Shown: positions 44,164 to 52,314 of the stretch, piece by piece
Numbering within the stretch: position 1 is the first letter of the stretch
Layout: each line of letters begins with the position of its first letter
Source: an uncultured Oscillospiraceae bacterium
GTDB lineage: Bacteria; Bacillota; Clostridia; Oscillospirales; Acutalibacteraceae
Direction: 5' to 3'
Length of the DNA: 64,000 bases
Assembly (NCBI GenBank): GCA_900554335.1
Contig: USGT01000007.1
Location: forward strand, 26,657-90,656
Notes under the pieces: generated by a model
Seen by the model: the letters and a program-made list of their open reading frames with translations, nothing else
The model's database searches: none
What the model was told of the DNA's origin: nothing
Program-made: the position numbers and the translations under genes

Positions 44164-44189
44164 GCCACGCAGTAATTGCGTGGCTTTTA
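44164..44189 (+). terminator. Rho-independent terminator
   Basis: GCCACGCA at 44164-44171 pairs perfectly with TGCGTGGC at 44177-44184, followed by TTTTAT. Confidence 0.88.
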
Positions 44190-44224
44190 TATTTCGAATT
44201 TAAATATGTTTTATTAATTTTTTT

Positions 44225-44253
44225 TTGAAATATTTTTAAAATAATAATATAAT
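44225..44253 (+). promoter_or_regulatory. SigA-type promoter for 44283
   Basis: TTGAAA at 44225-44230 and TATAAT at 44248-44253, 17-base spacer. Confidence 0.65.
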
Positions 44254-44282
44254 AAATTTAAATGCAAATTTAGGAGGTTAAA

Positions 44283-44786
44283 ATGAACATCTTAAAAAAA
44301 CTTGCGGCTACTTCATTTGTAGCGCTAACTGTTTTAATCCAACCAGCTTTTGCGGCAAACAAATTCACTAAAATCGCGGGTTTTGCGGCAGGGTCAGCGG
44401 CTTTGGCAGCGGGCGTTTATGCGGCCGTGATAAGAGACATGGTGAAAAGCAAAACGATTGAAGCTTCGAACGACTTTTTGTTAACAAACGAACAATCTCT
44501 CGAAAGATGCAAAAAAGCAAAAAAGTTACTGCAGAAAAATAAAATTTTGTTTACTAAAAAAGAAATAAAAGATATTGAAAGAGTGCTAGAAGAAAAAATC
44601 CCAAAATTAACCAGAATTATTAATTTAGCCAAAACTCGGCAAGAACATAACCAAATCATGGAGAAAGTAGCAAACTTATATAAAATTCAGTTGCAATACA
44701 GACTAAAAGGCGACATGGAAAATTGCGAAATTTGCGAAAAAGAAATTCAAAACCTGCTAAACAAAGATATTAATTTGGCAAACTAA
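44283..44786 (+). CDS. Secreted helical protein of unknown function
   Basis: A 167-residue protein with signal peptide cleaved after PAFA, then an Ala/Gly-rich segment (residues 31-50) that could remain in the membrane, then charged helices rich in Lys and Glu with coiled-coil potential. No family is recognised. AGGAGG precedes the ATG. It has its own promoter and terminator. Confidence 0.7.
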   Translation: MNILKKLAATSFVALTVLIQPAFAANKFTKIAGFAAGSAALAAGVYAAVIRDMVKSKTIEASNDFLLTNEQSLERCKKAKKLLQKNKILFTKKEIKDIERVLEEKIPKLTRIINLAKTRQEHNQIMEKVANLYKIQLQYRLKGDMENCEICEKEIQNLLNKDINLAN

Positions 44787-44792
44787 CTAAAA

Positions 44793-44826
44793 AGCACCTC
44801 TCTTAGCTTGAGAGATGCTTAATTTT
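44793..44826 (+). terminator. Terminator between convergent genes
   Basis: AGCACCTCTC (44793-44802) and GAGAGATGCT (44810-44819) pair with an internal mismatch, followed by TAATTTTTTA. Confidence 0.7.
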
Positions 44827-44843
44827 TTATTCAATTTTAAAAT

Positions 44844-45125
44844 TTAATAAGAGTCATCTATGTAATCTTCAATCACATCTCTGAAATGAATAGTGTCAAT
44901 GCCATTTTCAGAAAGGCAATCAATCAAATTTAAAACTTCTGTTTTATCTTGAGAAATGTCTTCCACTTTTACACTTTCATTTATAGAGCTAGATCTCAAA
45001 ATCAGCTCTATTCCATATGTTTTTCCACTCAAAATTGAATCATTTTCGCTCTCACACAGGTTATATTCGAGCTCTCTGCCTCCGAAAGAACGTTGCGAAA
45101 GAATACAAACATTTTCTTTACCCAA
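44844..45125 (-). CDS. Small uncharacterised Firmicutes protein
   Basis: About 93 residues, acidic C-terminus (FRDVIEDYIDDSY), with a central LSGKTYGIELILR strand pair. It resembles small conserved hypothetical proteins of Clostridia (DUF6514-like from memory, unsure). The ATG at 45134 is directly abutted by GGGAG, whereas TTG 45125 lies 9 bases from it, so TTG is likely the start. Divergent from the Fic gene. Confidence 0.5.
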   Translation of the reverse strand: MGKENVCILSQRSFGGRELEYNLCESENDSILSGKTYGIELILRSSSINESVKVEDISQDKTEVLNLIDCLSENGIDTIHFRDVIEDYIDDSY

Positions 45126-45328
45126 AAATCTCATCTCCCGGCCATTTAAATTTCACCTACCATTTTAAGTCTATACAAAATGATTCGCAACAAAATAAAA
45201 TGCAATAAAACTTAAAAAAACCCAAAATCGTAGGTAATAATTAATATTAAAATCTATTATTATTAGAAAATATTGTATACTTTTCATCTTGAGTTGTCAA
45301 CAGTTAAAATAATTTTTTATTTTGCAGC

Positions 45329-45366
45329 TTGCAATATTTATCTCATTAGTATATAATAGTACTAAT
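45329..45366 (+). promoter_or_regulatory. Fic promoter overlapped by an inverted repeat
   Basis: TTGCAA at 45329-45334 and TATAAT at 45352-45357 with a 17-base spacer. ATTAGTA (45345-45351) and TACTAAT (45360-45366) form a perfect inverted repeat that encloses the -10 box, with further TACTA near 45372. A repressor here would occlude the -10 region. Confidence 0.55.
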
Positions 45367-45397
45367 ATATACTACTAAATTTAAGAGGAGGTCTACA

Positions 45398-46573
45398 ATG
45401 CTCGACACAAAACTATTTTTTAATATATTAAACGACAAAGATTTTTTTAACCTAAAAAAACTCGCCTATAAATACGGCACGAAAACCATCTCGGAATTAA
45501 CTGAAATATTAAAGCTCACTTCCTACAAAAAAATTTTCAAAACAAGCTTTAAAAATGCCGATCTTGTTTACCTTCCGATGCTCATAAATGTTTCCGACAG
45601 CGTTTACAAAACGCTTTTGATCGAACAATTTGGCGAAAATCTTATAACGCAAAGCATGGAAAATGAAATTGAAAACACTTTAAAAATCGAAAGTATTCAT
45701 TCGAGCAAAAACAGCATTCGCAATATTGTTCAGGGCTTTGCGCCAAAAACTGACGAAGAAAACAAAATTTACGGCATTAAAAAGGGGCTTGATTTCATTT
45801 CTGATAAATCAAACGTTATAAACGAAGAAAATCTTCATAAACTTTACTGCGTTTCAATTGGAAATTATTTAGAGCCTGAAGATAAACTGAAAGTGGGCAA
45901 TTTTTACCGCCATGATGTGGTTTATGTTGTGGGCGATAAAATTTCTCACCAAGGCCTCGATTTCAAGCTTCTACCCGAAACAATGAAAACTTTTTTGGAA
46001 TTTATAAACCAAAAAGATGATTTAAATATCATAATTAAGTCGACTATAATTCATTTTTATTTTTCTTTTATTCACCCATATTTTGACGGCAACGGCCGCA
46101 TGGCGAGGCTTTTGCACATATGGTATTTGATTCAAAATAATTTTAGTTCGGCGTTGCTGGTTTCATTTTCGAAGCTAATCGCCGGAACAAAGAATGAATA
46201 TTACAAAGCTTTTGAGCTAATTGAAAACAACAGCAAAATTTCCGGCGTGCTTGACGTTACCCCGTTTATTTCTTACTTTAATAAAAATGTTTTTAGCAAC
46301 ATAAATTCGCAGTTACCGAACAAAAATTTGCTTGAAAAGTTCAAAAATTTACTGGAAAATAAAAAAATTAACCCTAAAGAAAAAGACCTATTTTTGTTTG
46401 CAGTTTTTAAATACAAAAATCAGGAATTTTCTACTTTAGAATTAAAAAAAGATTTTGGAGAAGTTTCTTATGAGACTGTAAGGAAATTCGTTAAAAAATT
46501 TGAACGATATAACTTTTTAAAATCGCAATTTTATGGAACAAATAGAGTTAAATATCACTTTTTAGAATATTAA
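45398..46573 (+). CDS. Fic-domain protein (AMPylase-like) with C-terminal winged helix
   Basis: A 391-residue Fic protein predicted to transfer AMP or a related group to target hydroxyls. The catalytic motif HPYFDGNGRMAR is intact near residue 226. An inhibitory-helix-like sequence with T-L-K-I-E-S near residue 90 suggests N-terminal (class II) autoinhibition, with Ser in place of the usual Gly or Asn. The last 60 residues resemble a winged helix. GAGGAGG precedes the ATG. It stands alone without an antitoxin gene. Confidence 0.88.
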   Translation: MLDTKLFFNILNDKDFFNLKKLAYKYGTKTISELTEILKLTSYKKIFKTSFKNADLVYLPMLINVSDSVYKTLLIEQFGENLITQSMENEIENTLKIESIHSSKNSIRNIVQGFAPKTDEENKIYGIKKGLDFISDKSNVINEENLHKLYCVSIGNYLEPEDKLKVGNFYRHDVVYVVGDKISHQGLDFKLLPETMKTFLEFINQKDDLNIIIKSTIIHFYFSFIHPYFDGNGRMARLLHIWYLIQNNFSSALLVSFSKLIAGTKNEYYKAFELIENNSKISGVLDVTPFISYFNKNVFSNINSQLPNKNLLEKFKNLLENKKINPKEKDLFLFAVFKYKNQEFSTLELKKDFGEVSYETVRKFVKKFERYNFLKSQFYGTNRVKYHFLEY

Positions 46574-46616
46574 AAATGCCTCTCAAAATATTTGAAAGAC
46601 ACTTCTTAAATATATT

Positions 46617-46883
46617 TTATTCTGTTGTGAACCCACGTTCGATCATTTTAACTAATTGATCAACAGCTTCTTTCTCATCTGCACCGTCTGCGATTATTTT
46701 AATTGTGGTGTTTCCCACGATACCGAGCGAAAGAATTCCAAGAAGACTCTTTGCGTTAACTCTTCTTTCTTCCTTTTCTACCCAAATTGAAGATTTAAAT
46801 TCATTAGCTTTTTGTATGAAATAGGTTGCAGGTCTTGCATAAAGCCCAACGCTGTTTTCAACCGTTACTTCTCTAACATACAT
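46617..46883 (-). CDS. HPr-like protein lacking the active-site His (Crh-like)
   Basis: An 88-residue HPr fold. The conserved GLHARPA reads GLYARPA, so the His phosphorylated by enzyme I is Tyr (codon TAT, one base from CAT), and PTS phosphotransfer is excluded. The regulatory Ser region AKSLLGILSLG is kept, so it may be phosphorylated by HPr kinase and act in catabolite control like Crh, where this His is Gln. AGGGGG precedes the ATG. It is monocistronic with its own promoter. Confidence 0.85.
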   Translation of the reverse strand: MYVREVTVENSVGLYARPATYFIQKANEFKSSIWVEKEERRVNAKSLLGILSLGIVGNTTIKIIADGADEKEAVDQLVKMIERGFTTE

Positions 46884-46935
46884 AGTTATTCCCCCTAGAT
46901 GTAAAATTATTGTAGTCTTTTAATAAGTAATTATT

Positions 46936-46963
46936 ATTATAGCAAAATCATTATTTTAGTCAA
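46936..46963 (-). promoter_or_regulatory. Promoter for the HPr-like gene
   Basis: On the minus strand TTGACT (46963-46958) and TATAAT (46941-46936) with a 16-base spacer. Confidence 0.7.
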
Positions 46964-47071
46964 CAATCAAAATTATTTTTGTTTGATTTACACAATTTGA
47001 TAATATTTCAAGCAAAAGTAAATTATCTATTTTAACAAATTTCATCGCTATTTTTGTGTAAATTATACATT

Positions 47072-47755
47072 TTATAATTTTTCAAGCAAATCCGGACGAT
47101 ACTTTTTCGTCTCAATCAAAGCTTGCTCATGTTTCCATTTTTCAATGTTCGCATGGTGCCCCGAAAGAAGAACATCAGGAACCTTTTTGCCCCGCCATTC
47201 GTAAGGCTTTGTGTATTGAGGATGCTCCAAAAGGCCATCGTAATGGCTTTCTTCTTCGAAGCAAACATTTTCAGACAAAACCCCAGGAACAAGCCGCGCA
47301 ACAGCATCGGCAAGAACCAGCGCTGGCATTTCACCGCCTGTTAAAACATAATCACCGATTGAAATTTGCATATCAACAAGCTCATCAAGAACTCTTTGGT
47401 CAACGCCTTCGTAATGGCCGCATAAAATCGCAATATTATCAAAATCTTTAAGGTTTTTCGCAATATTTTGATTCAGAACTTGGCCTTTCGGAGACATATA
47501 AATAAGCATTGGCCTTTTTTCTCGCTCATTACAAATGTTTTCAAAGCACTTGTAAATTGGCTCTGCGAGCATAAGCATGCCTTTGCCCCCACCATAAGGA
47601 GTGTCATCAACCCGCTTATGTTTATCGTATGCAAAGTCCCTTATTTGATGACACTTAATTTCGATAATTCCTTTTTTTCTGGCTCTTCCTATGATACTTT
47701 CAGACAAAAATGCTTCGCACATTTCCGGGAAAAGCGTCATTATGTCAATTATCAT
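47072..47755 (-). CDS. trmD: tRNA (guanine-37-N1)-methyltransferase TrmD
   Basis: TrmD, 227 residues, a SPOUT enzyme. DIMTLFPEM at the N-terminus, PYGGGKGMLMLAEP, GHYEGVDQRV and the knot sequence SIGDYVLTGGEMPALVLADAV identify it. ATG 47755 is chosen, with AAAGGTG 6 bases upstream and an 11-base overlap with the end of rimM. Confidence 0.96.
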   Translation of the reverse strand: MIIDIMTLFPEMCEAFLSESIIGRARKKGIIEIKCHQIRDFAYDKHKRVDDTPYGGGKGMLMLAEPIYKCFENICNEREKRPMLIYMSPKGQVLNQNIAKNLKDFDNIAILCGHYEGVDQRVLDELVDMQISIGDYVLTGGEMPALVLADAVARLVPGVLSENVCFEEESHYDGLLEHPQYTKPYEWRGKKVPDVLLSGHHANIEKWKHEQALIETKKYRPDLLEKL

Positions 47756-48263
47756 CAAAAACACCTTTTATCGGATTAACACTTATAAACTCGTTTTCAA
47801 GGTCAATTTTTTCAATCGTTCCGTCTATAATCGGAAGCAAAAATTCCTTGCCTGCCTCATTTTTAACAACGTAAATATCGTTGGCGCCGGTGTTCATAAC
47901 GTCTTCCAAAGTGCCGTAATTTTCGCCGGAAACTGCATCCGTAATCTTCAAACCTTTTAAATCTTCAATGAAATATCTATCTTCAGCAAGCGGAATATCT
48001 TCACGAAAAGCATAAAGCTTTTTGCCCCTTAAAAGTTCTGCTTCATTCCTCGAACTTACATTTTTTAGCTTCAAAATAACTTGAGATTTATGAATTTTCT
48101 TGCTGGTTATTTCGAGCGGCTGCGCATTGACATCTAAAAATAATTTTTGAATCAAAAGAAAATCTTCAGGGCTGTCAGTCCAAGTTTGAACTTTAATTTC
48201 GCCGTAAATTCCTCTTGCTGCCAAAACTTTGCCAACGGAAAAATACTTATTATTTTTCGACAT
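47745..48263 (-). CDS. rimM: Ribosome maturation factor RimM
   Basis: RimM, 172 residues, for 30S head assembly. VGKVLAARGIYGEIKVQTWTD is the N-terminal RimM domain start, and LGTLEDVMNTGANDIYVVK with EFLLPIIDGTIEKIDLEN marks the PRC-barrel. ATG 48263 has GAGGAG 4 bases upstream; the 12-residue-longer frame is less likely. trmD overlaps its end. Confidence 0.95.
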   Translation of the reverse strand: MSKNNKYFSVGKVLAARGIYGEIKVQTWTDSPEDFLLIQKLFLDVNAQPLEITSKKIHKSQVILKLKNVSSRNEAELLRGKKLYAFREDIPLAEDRYFIEDLKGLKITDAVSGENYGTLEDVMNTGANDIYVVKNEAGKEFLLPIIDGTIEKIDLENEFISVNPIKGVFDDN

Positions 48264-48429
48264 AATTCTCCTCAAATATTATAGCGAAAATCATCCGGAA
48301 AGTTCCCGAACGAGTTCCCAAAAATTTTAAACTGCCGTTAGAAAAAGCAAAACCTGTAGAAGCAAAAATTTCTTTGCTGTGTGCCGCAAACTACAAGTTT
48401 TACTAATATAAATTTTTCATAATTTAAGA

Positions 48430-48681
48430 TTAGTCTTTATTTTCTGCAAGCTCTTTGCTTAAAATTGCTTTAACTCTGTCGGTTGGTTGAGCGCCGTTTT
48501 TAATCCATTTTTTAGCTTTTTCAACGTCAAGTTTGATTTCAGCTGGTTCAGTCATTGGGTTAAAGAAACCGATTTCTTCAATGCAACGGCCATCTCTTGG
48601 AGATCTTGAATCTGCTACTACTATTCTGTAAAAAGGTTTTTTATGAGCACCCATTCTGCGAAGTCTGATTTTTACTGCCAT
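48430..48681 (-). CDS. rpsP: 30S ribosomal protein bS16
   Basis: bS16, 83 residues: [25 protein letters not shown] and FFNPMTEP are definitive. ATG 48681 has GGAGG 8 bases upstream. The following 166 bases before rimM, where many Firmicutes carry a KH-domain gene (khpA), have no reading frame of that kind. Confidence 0.97.
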   Translation of the reverse strand: MAVKIRLRRMGAHKKPFYRIVVADSRSPRDGRCIEEIGFFNPMTEPAEIKLDVEKAKKWIKNGAQPTDRVKAILSKELAENKD

Positions 48682-48721
48682 TTTAAATTCCTCCATCAAA
48701 ATATTTTTTTAATTTTAGGCC

Positions 48722-50056
48722 TTAGCCAAAAAGCCTCGGGAACCCCATTTTCGGGAAACCCTTTTTGAATTTTCCACCGAATTTTTTCATCATTTTCTGC
48801 ATTTGCTCAAACTGTTTAAGAAGTCTATTTACGTCTTCGACCTTAACGCCGCTACCCGCCGCAATTCTTCTTTTCCTTGAAGGGTTTATTATCGAAGGCT
48901 TTTGCCTTTCTTCGCGGGTCATGGATAGAATAATCGAAAATGTTCGGTCAATCATTCTGTCATCGATGTCTATGTCTTTCAGCTGGCTGCCCATTCCTGG
49001 GAGTTTAGTCAAAATTGATTTAAGCGGCCCTAATTTTTTGATTTGCATGAATTGATCTTTTAAATCGTCTAAATCAAAGCTGTTTTTCTTCAATTTTTGA
49101 GCTACTCTTTCAGCTTCATTTCTATCGATCGTTGCTGCAGCATCTTCTATAAGCGTTAAAACGTCGCCCATTCCCAAGATTCTTGAAGCCATTCTGTCAG
49201 GGTGGAAATCTTCAAGATTTTCGGGCTTTTCACCTGCACCGATGAATTTAATCGGTTTGCCGGTTATGGCTTTAATCGAAAGCGCCGCACCGCCTCTTGT
49301 GTCGCCGTCAAGTTTCGTTAAAATCACGCCTGTAATATCAAGCATTTCGTTAAACGAATTTGCCACGTTAACTGCATCCTGGCCGGTCATTGCGTCAACA
49401 ACGAGCAAAATTTCTTGAGGAGTTAAAAGTTCTTTTATGGTTTTTAGCTCGTTCATTAAAACTTCGTCGATGTGAAGCCTTCCTGCGGTGTCAAGGATAA
49501 TAACGTCGTTTCCGTAATCTTTCGCGTATTTAACGGCCTCCAAAGCTATTTTCTCGGGTTTTTCTTCGCCCATTTCGAAAACATGAACTCCGATTTTTTC
49601 GCCAAGAACTTTAAGCTGAGTTATAGCCGCCGGACGATAGATATCGCAAGCAACTAAAAGTGGCCTGTGGCCTTGCTTTTTGAGCATGTAAGCAAGTTTT
49701 GCGGCGTGGGTTGTTTTTCCTGAGCCTTGAAGTCCGCAAAGCATTATGACTGTCGGTGGTTTTGAAGCCATTGTTAGCCTTGTTTTTTCGCCGCCCATGA
49801 GCGATACTAGCTCTTCATTAACTATTTTTATAACCATCTGAGCAGGTGTAAGGCTTTGCATAACCTCTGCCCCAACGGCTCTTTCTGTTACTTTGTTTGT
49901 GAAATCTTTAGCAACTTTATAGTTAACGTCCGCTTCCAGAAGCGCTATTCTCACTTCTCGCATTGAAGATTTAACGTCAGATTCCGTGAGCTTGCCTTTT
50001 GATTTTAATTTTTTAAACGCAGCCGATATTTTTTCGGTAAGACTTTCAAATGCCAA
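48722..50056 (-). CDS. ffh: Signal recognition particle GTPase Ffh
   Basis: Ffh, 444 residues. The NG domain has G1 GLQGSGKTTHAAKL, G3 DTAGRL, G4 TKLDGDTRGGA; the methionine-rich M domain begins near residue 300 and ends in MMKKFGGKFKKG. TTG 50056 (MAFESLTEK) is preferred by family length, with GGTGAT just upstream; the frame also opens at TTG 50074. Partner of the SRP RNA at 4774-4925. Confidence 0.96.
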   Translation of the reverse strand: MAFESLTEKISAAFKKLKSKGKLTESDVKSSMREVRIALLEADVNYKVAKDFTNKVTERAVGAEVMQSLTPAQMVIKIVNEELVSLMGGEKTRLTMASKPPTVIMLCGLQGSGKTTHAAKLAYMLKKQGHRPLLVACDIYRPAAITQLKVLGEKIGVHVFEMGEEKPEKIALEAVKYAKDYGNDVIILDTAGRLHIDEVLMNELKTIKELLTPQEILLVVDAMTGQDAVNVANSFNEMLDITGVILTKLDGDTRGGAALSIKAITGKPIKFIGAGEKPENLEDFHPDRMASRILGMGDVLTLIEDAAATIDRNEAERVAQKLKKNSFDLDDLKDQFMQIKKLGPLKSILTKLPGMGSQLKDIDIDDRMIDRTFSIILSMTREERQKPSIINPSRKRRIAAGSGVKVEDVNRLLKQFEQMQKMMKKFGGKFKKGFPKMGFPRLFG

Positions 50057-50070
50057 AATATCACCAGCTT

Positions 50071-50427
50071 TCAAATTTTGTGTTTTAAACCACTTGCCAT
50101 TTGCTCAATTTTTTCCGCCTTCAAAGCCAAAGTTTCGTCATTAGCAGAGTTTTTTATTTCAGATGCAGTGGCCGTTATTTCTTCAAGGGTTGCAGTAATT
50201 TTACGCATTTTTTCCAAAAAACCAAGCGAATTTTCTATTTTTAATAAAATAGCTTCCGAGCGCTTTATGGAATCGTAAACGCCTTGACGAGATTTGCCTG
50301 TGTGGTAAGAAATTTCAGATAAAGACAAATCCTGATTATAATAAAGATCAATGCTTTTAAACTGAATCGGTGAAAGAACTTTACCGTAAAGGTCAAGCAG
50401 CATTGCTATCTCAGTGTTTTTGTCCAT
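50071..50427 (-). CDS. ylxM: YlxM/UPF0122 helix-turn-helix protein
   Basis: YlxM, 118 residues, co-encoded with ffh in Firmicutes and able to modulate SRP. The sigma-like helix-turn-helix LSLSEISYHTGKSRQGVYDSIKR lies in the N-terminal half, with a helical tail after it. Its stop overlaps the upstream possible start of ffh. Confidence 0.92.
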   Translation of the reverse strand: MDKNTEIAMLLDLYGKVLSPIQFKSIDLYYNQDLSLSEISYHTGKSRQGVYDSIKRSEAILLKIENSLGFLEKMRKITATLEEITATASEIKNSANDETLALKAEKIEQMASGLKHKI

Positions 50428-50514
50428 AAAATCATCTTCTTACTTTTTAAAGTACCTGAAATAATTTCTAAAACTATGTAAAGACACCAAAAGCGACTCA
50501 AACAGTTTTTAGCT

Positions 50515-50535
50515 TGTAAAGCATTTTACTTTACA
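50515..50535. promoter_or_regulatory. Inverted repeat upstream of ylxM-ffh
   Basis: TGTAAAG (50515-50521) and CTTTACA (50529-50535) are a perfect 7-base inverted repeat with 7-base spacing. A further TGTAAAG is at 50478-50484 and TTTACA at 50548-50553. They lie in the divergent region between ylxM and 50648. Confidence 0.35.
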
Positions 50536-50647
50536 GCTCTTTTCTAGTTTACATTAAACTCATTTATATGTCAAGAAAAATTTTTGAGTAATAATATTAT
50601 TTAAAAAGAAATATAAATTTTAAGAGCTCAAAGCAACAAACTAAGGA

Positions 50648-51550
50648 ATGAAAACAATGAAATTTAAGTTTTATTTCAGCAAAAAGCTCTGGTTAAAGCT
50701 GACCGCTCTTTGCGCAATTTTTTCGCTTGTTTCGCTGACGTGCTGGGCGCTTAACCTTCAAAGCAAAACCGCTCCAAAAGAAACTCACGAAGGAGAAGTC
50801 AGGCTGCCGGTTCTTATGTATCATTTGGTTCTTAAAAACCCGAAATGCAAAAATAAATTCATAGTTTCGGAGGAAACTTTCGAGCAAGACCTTAAATACA
50901 TAAAAGAAAACGGCTACGAAACCATTTTGGTTAATGATTTAATTGAATTCACCGAAGGCAAAAAAGATCTTCCTGCAAAACCGATTTTGCTAACATTCGA
51001 TGACGGAGCTTTCAATAACTATCTTTATGCATTTCCGCTTGCAAAGAAATACGGCATGAAGTTCGTTTTCTCGCCCATTGCGAAAGAAGCTGAAAAATAC
51101 AGCAAAATAAACGACGAAAACCCTTCTTACGCTCACGCAAACTGGAACCATATTTCAGAAATGCAAAAAAGCGGCCTGGTTGAAATTCAAAATCACACTT
51201 ACGATATGCACCAAACCAAAAGCCCGCGCGTAGGCTGCACCAAAAATGCCGGGGAATCAAAAGAAGTTTACCGCGAAAAACTTTCAAACGATGTTTCAAA
51301 AGCGCAGGATTTAATAGAAAAAAACATAGGCTTTAAACCAACGGCTTTTTTCTACCCATTCGGGGCTTGCAGCAAATGCAGCGACGACATAATAAAATCG
51401 CTTGGCTTCAAAGCAACTTTTCTTTGCGAGAGCAAAATGAATTACATAAAAAGGTCGCCTGATTCGCTTTACAGGCTTAACAGATTCATAAGGCCGCAAG
51501 GGGTTCCTTCGAAAACATTTTTTGCAAGCATCGAAAAACAAACTAAATAA
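50648..51550 (+). CDS. Exported polysaccharide deacetylase
   Basis: A 300-residue NodB-domain (CE4) protein with a signal anchor at residues 14-36. Motif 1 LTFDDGAF near 117, motif 2 QNHTYDMHQ (H-x3-H) near 185, motif 3 FYPFG near 232. Acts on acetylated amino sugars of the cell wall by family. The next gene starts 14 bases later and is an SH3-containing envelope-type protein. Confidence 0.88.
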   Translation: MKTMKFKFYFSKKLWLKLTALCAIFSLVSLTCWALNLQSKTAPKETHEGEVRLPVLMYHLVLKNPKCKNKFIVSEETFEQDLKYIKENGYETILVNDLIEFTEGKKDLPAKPILLTFDDGAFNNYLYAFPLAKKYGMKFVFSPIAKEAEKYSKINDENPSYAHANWNHISEMQKSGLVEIQNHTYDMHQTKSPRVGCTKNAGESKEVYREKLSNDVSKAQDLIEKNIGFKPTAFFYPFGACSKCSDDIIKSLGFKATFLCESKMNYIKRSPDSLYRLNRFIRPQGVPSKTFFASIEKQTK

Positions 51551-51564
51551 ATGGAGTGATTTTA

Positions 51565-52236
51565 ATGGCAAATGTTTACTTTAAAATAATGGCTGAAGAG
51601 GGTTTCCTTTTGCCGGGAGGAAGCACCGCTGATTATTACCTTAATTTAATAGCAGATGAAACAACCGCATGCCTCAATGCAAACGGAATAAGCTTCAGCA
51701 CTCAGGCCGATGCGCCTGAAAACGCCGCTGAAATAGGGCTTAAAACCGAAAATTTAAAAAGCACCCAAACACCGGGGATAAAAATAGTCTTTCCAAGCGG
51801 AGACCCTGAATCAAGCAGGCTTGCAAAAATAGTTCTCGAGAATATGAAAAAGATTTATTTTAATCCTTCAAATATAAAAATGATCCCCAGCAACACCCCT
51901 CGAGGCAAAGGGCCTTCGGTTACCATAGTTTTTGAAAACCCTCAAACCGAAGAAAACCTAATTTGGATAAGGCAAAACACAGAAGAAACCGCAGCTCAAA
52001 TTATAATGTCTTTGACTGAGTTTTTCGGCGTGCCTTACGTTGCCTGCCAAGAAATGCAAACAGGCATGGCAAAAGAAGACGAAAGCATAAGAAGCCGCCC
52101 GAGCTTAATTTCAGCCGTGGTAGGAAGCACAAACAAAGGCGAAAAGGTAAACGTCCTGGGGCAATGGGAAGACTGGTATATTATTGGCGAAAACGGCAAC
52201 ATAGGCTACGTTCAAACTAAATTTATAGAAATCTAA
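51565..52236 (+). CDS. Degenerate amidase_3-like protein with SH3 domain
   Basis: A 223-residue protein without signal peptide. Residues 1-160 follow the layout of amidase_3 but the catalytic sites are missing: no DxGHxG at the N-terminus and no second His motif. The final helix ENLIWIRQNTEETAAQIIMSLTEFFGV corresponds to the C-terminal helix of the true amidase at 58564, and VTIVFENPQ to its IELAYITNQ strand. A C-terminal SH3b domain (GEKVNVLGQWEDWYII) ends it. Probably a wall-binding or regulatory protein. GGAG precedes ATG 51565. Confidence 0.6.
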   Translation: MANVYFKIMAEEGFLLPGGSTADYYLNLIADETTACLNANGISFSTQADAPENAAEIGLKTENLKSTQTPGIKIVFPSGDPESSRLAKIVLENMKKIYFNPSNIKMIPSNTPRGKGPSVTIVFENPQTEENLIWIRQNTEETAAQIIMSLTEFFGVPYVACQEMQTGMAKEDESIRSRPSLISAVVGSTNKGEKVNVLGQWEDWYIIGENGNIGYVQTKFIEI

Positions 52237-52240
52237 AAAA

Positions 52241-52270
52241 GTGTCCGCCAAAAAAGGTGGACATATTTTC
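52241..52270 (+). terminator. Rho-independent terminator
   Basis: TGTCCGCC (52242-52249) pairs with GGTGGACA (52256-52263), one wobble, followed by TATTTTCTATTT. Confidence 0.7.
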
Positions 52271-52314
52271 TATTTGAGTATAAAATCACAGATAAGGAGG
52301 GTAATAAAAAAATT

